From: Bacteroidota bacterium
GTDB taxonomy: Bacteria > Bacteroidota > Bacteroidia > Chitinophagales > UBA2359
NCBI GenBank assembly: GCA_020631675.1
Contig: JAHDGT010000258.1
Coordinates: 1-6,719, forward strand
Direction of reading: 5' to 3'
Length of the DNA stretch: 6,719 bases
A model generated the notes under the pieces. It did no database searches, was not told the origin of the DNA, and worked only from the letters and a program-made list of their open reading frames with translations. This document shows, one piece after another, positions 6,667 to 6,719 of this stretch; within the stretch, counting starts at the first letter, position 1; each line of letters begins with the position of its first letter. The translations under genes and the position numbers were made by a program.

Positions 6667-6719
6667 GCACAAGGGATAGGAGTGGAAATGAGGGGGCTAA
6701 GGAGCGCCCTGAGCGGCGG
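6667..6719 (+). repeat. Partial interspersed intergenic repeat, right copy
   Basis: It begins 16 nt after the kinase stop with gcacaagggataggagtgg (6667-6685), the inverted counterpart of 36-54 (18/19 bases). It continues with GGAAA and then a hairpin (6691-6710) and GAGCGGCGG, and runs off the window end. The last part is richer in G and C than the genes around it. Like the left copy it looks like a member of a dispersed repeat family, placed directly downstream of a gene. Confidence 0.65.
6691..6710 (+). terminator. GC-rich hairpin inside the right repeat, possible 3' end of the kinase mRNA
   Basis: AGGGGGCT (6691-6698) pairs with AGCGCCCT (6703-6710) with one G-G mismatch, around the loop AAGG. 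It lies 40 nt after the kinase stop. There is no T-run after it within the visible sequence, so it may protect a 3' end or be a structural part of the repeat instead of a classical rho-independent terminator. Confidence 0.4.

Noticed and set aside
1..6719. CRISPR array, tRNA/rRNA gene, transposase or phage gene
   Set aside because: No regularly spaced direct repeats, no RNA-gene signatures and no mobile-element protein motifs were seen on either strand.

Overview
The window reads as chromosomal DNA of a member of the Bacteroidota, most likely from the Sphingobacteriia/Cytophagia side. The class is an inference. It rests on a Nif3-family gene paired with a C4 zinc-ribbon coiled-coil gene, start codons without Shine-Dalgarno sequences, a large soluble GAF/PAS hybrid histidine kinase with a C-terminal Hpt domain, and GGGATAGGAGTGG-type intergenic repeats. 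I remember similar repeats from this phylum but could not search for them. All four genes are on the + strand and all are intact.

Layout. Positions 1-54 hold a partial intergenic repeat pointing left, and 55-207 is non-coding. Positions 208-1266 encode a Nif3/DUF34 dinuclear-metal protein with a divergent PII-like insert. After a 137-nt gap, 1404-2168 encodes a coiled-coil protein with a C4 zinc ribbon. A strong palindromic terminator (2208-2242) closes this first pair and is followed by a compact cluster of overlapping GGGAA/TTCCC inverted repeats (2244-2271). The rest of that gap, to 2465, is a leader without a gene. The second unit is a free-standing FIST sensor protein (2466-3578) and, 75 nt later, a 998-residue GAF-PAS-PAS-HisKA-HATPase-REC-Hpt hybrid kinase (3654-6650, GTG start). 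A second copy of the terminal repeat, inverted relative to the first, starts 16 nt after the kinase stop and runs off the window.

How the genes work together. The first pair is a conserved housekeeping neighbourhood of poorly known function. The second pair is the most interesting part: a FIST protein next to a soluble hybrid kinase mirrors the NosP-NahK (VpsV-VpsS) nitric-oxide signalling pairs of Proteobacteria. In addition, the second PAS domain of the kinase has a histidine (H368) that aligns with the proximal haem ligand of FixL. The kinase carries a full H457-D746-H939 relay but no DNA-binding or enzymatic output, so a response regulator encoded elsewhere is needed. A NO, haem or redox role is an inference, not something the sequence proves.
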